DNA of 64,000 bases from positions 45,327 through 109,326 of the forward strand of contig RDXE01000035.1 of NCBI GenBank assembly GCA_004292755.1. The letters are read 5' to 3'. The position numbers and the translations under genes are program-made. Below, in pieces: positions 63,477-64,000 of the stretch. Position 1 is the first letter of the stretch. Each line of letters starts with the position of its first letter. The DNA comes from Alphaproteobacteria bacterium (GTDB taxonomy: Bacteria > Pseudomonadota > Alphaproteobacteria > Elsterales > Elsteraceae). Under the pieces are notes generated by a model that saw only the letters and a program-made list of their open reading frames with translations, was not told the origin of the DNA and made no database searches.

Positions 63477-64000
63477 ATGACCGACCGGACCCGGACGACC
63501 CTATCCCGCCGCGCCCTCTTGGGCAGCACGGCGGCGGCTGCCACCCTTGCCGCCGCCCGGACTCTGCTGCCCGGTGGTGCCTTCGCTCAGGCCGCTGGGC
63601 CAGAGGTGAAAAAGGCCACCCTTGGCTACATCGCCCTGACAGACTCAGCCCCGCTGATCATCGCGAAGGAGCGCGGCCTGTTCGCCAAGTACGGCATGCC
63701 CGATGTGGAAGTGGCAAAGCAAGCCAGCTGGGGCACCACCCGTGACAATCTGGAGCTTGGCTCAAGCGCAGGCGGCATCGATGGCGCCCATATCCTGACG
63801 CCAATGCCATACATGCTGCACACCGGCCGGATCACCAAGAACAACCAGCCGCTGCCAATGGCGATCCTGGCCCGCCTTAACACCAACGGCCAGGGCATTT
63901 CCGTTGCAAACTCCCATGCCGATCTGAAGATCGGCTTGGACGCCAAGCCGTTGGCGGATCGGTTCCGCCAACTGGTGGCCAGTGGCAAGGAAGGGAAGGC
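63477..64000 (+). CDS. NrtA-type nitrate ABC transporter binding protein (3' truncated)
   Basis: The gene runs off the window end; 174 residues visible. AAAGGAG lies 6 bases before the ATG. The N-terminus is a Tat signal (TLSRRALLGSTAAAATLAAA, then GGAFAQAAG), so the protein is periplasmic. The mature start KKATLGYIALTDSAPLIIAK and ASWGTTRDNLELGSSAGGID with GAHILTPMPYM match NrtA/CmpA and mirror the cytoplasmic paralogue just upstream. It probably delivers nitrate (or nitrite/cyanate) to NrtB/NrtC encoded beyond the window. Confidence 0.88.
   Translation, partial: MTDRTRTTLSRRALLGSTAAAATLAAARTLLPGGAFAQAAGPEVKKATLGYIALTDSAPLIIAKERGLFAKYGMPDVEVAKQASWGTTRDNLELGSSAGGIDGAHILTPMPYMLHTGRITKNNQPLPMAILARLNTNGQGISVANSHADLKIGLDAKPLADRFRQLVASGKEGK

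Overview
The window is high-GC, gene-dense bacterial DNA. Many genes overlap through ATGA/GTGA junctions. Gene content (Bug, TRAP and FecCD-type transporters, class II DAHP synthase, NasS/NrtA-like proteins, TAT-type binding proteins, a GT41-like TPR protein) fits an alphaproteobacterium, probably of the Rhodospirillales. That placement is inference; no rRNA is present. The only RNA gene found is tRNA-Val(CAC). No CRISPR array, intact insertion sequence or prophage was seen.

Layout: 1-11031 is a glycan-type locus: a 5'-truncated ABC exporter fusion whose ATPase motifs are all degenerate, a cyclic-nucleotide-binding protein, then seven tightly packed genes (four glycosyltransferases, a histidine phosphatase, a polysaccharide-deacetylase-like protein, a TPR/GT41-like transferase). 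11035-14252 (minus) is an iron/siderophore-type ABC importer with a Fur-like box upstream and a decayed methyltransferase downstream. 14477-17364 is a complete TRAP transporter, followed by a YkgJ-type cysteine-cluster protein. 18233-25483 is a yejABEF peptide importer coupled to an SbmA/BacA-like ABC protein. 26172-28804 (minus) holds a Bug binding protein and a histidine-ammonia-lyase gene broken by an out-of-frame deletion. 28890-35937 (minus) is a six-gene Hyf-like membrane complex whose large subunit lacks the nickel-binding cysteines, i.e. an Ehr-type (energy-converting-hydrogenase-related) complex.

36060-49221 is mixed housekeeping and signalling: a hemerythrin-like protein, lactate permease family protein, GAF histidine kinase, tRNA-Val, DUF3108 protein, phosphoglycolate phosphatase, glutathione reductase, class II DAHP synthase, FMN reductase, a CNB-GGDEF-EAL protein and a chemoreceptor. 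49517-52412 is an IclR regulator with an HMG-CoA-lyase-like enzyme and a CoA-transferase. 52445-55696 is a redox cluster (peroxiredoxin-like, AhpD-like, DMT transporter, LysR regulator).

55700-57400 is an accessory patch: two orphan AT-rich genes between two diverged 92-bp direct repeats. Next to it, 57404-60592 (minus) is a compact translationally coupled set: glycosyltransferase, exosortase-like protease, small membrane-anchored protein and a secreted DUF4114 protein with an unusual C-terminal sorting signal. This is the best candidate for an undescribed self-contained system. The window ends with a sugar-nucleotide epimerase, a repeat-rich intergenic region and two tandem NasS/NrtA-type nitrate-binding proteins, the second cut by the window edge.
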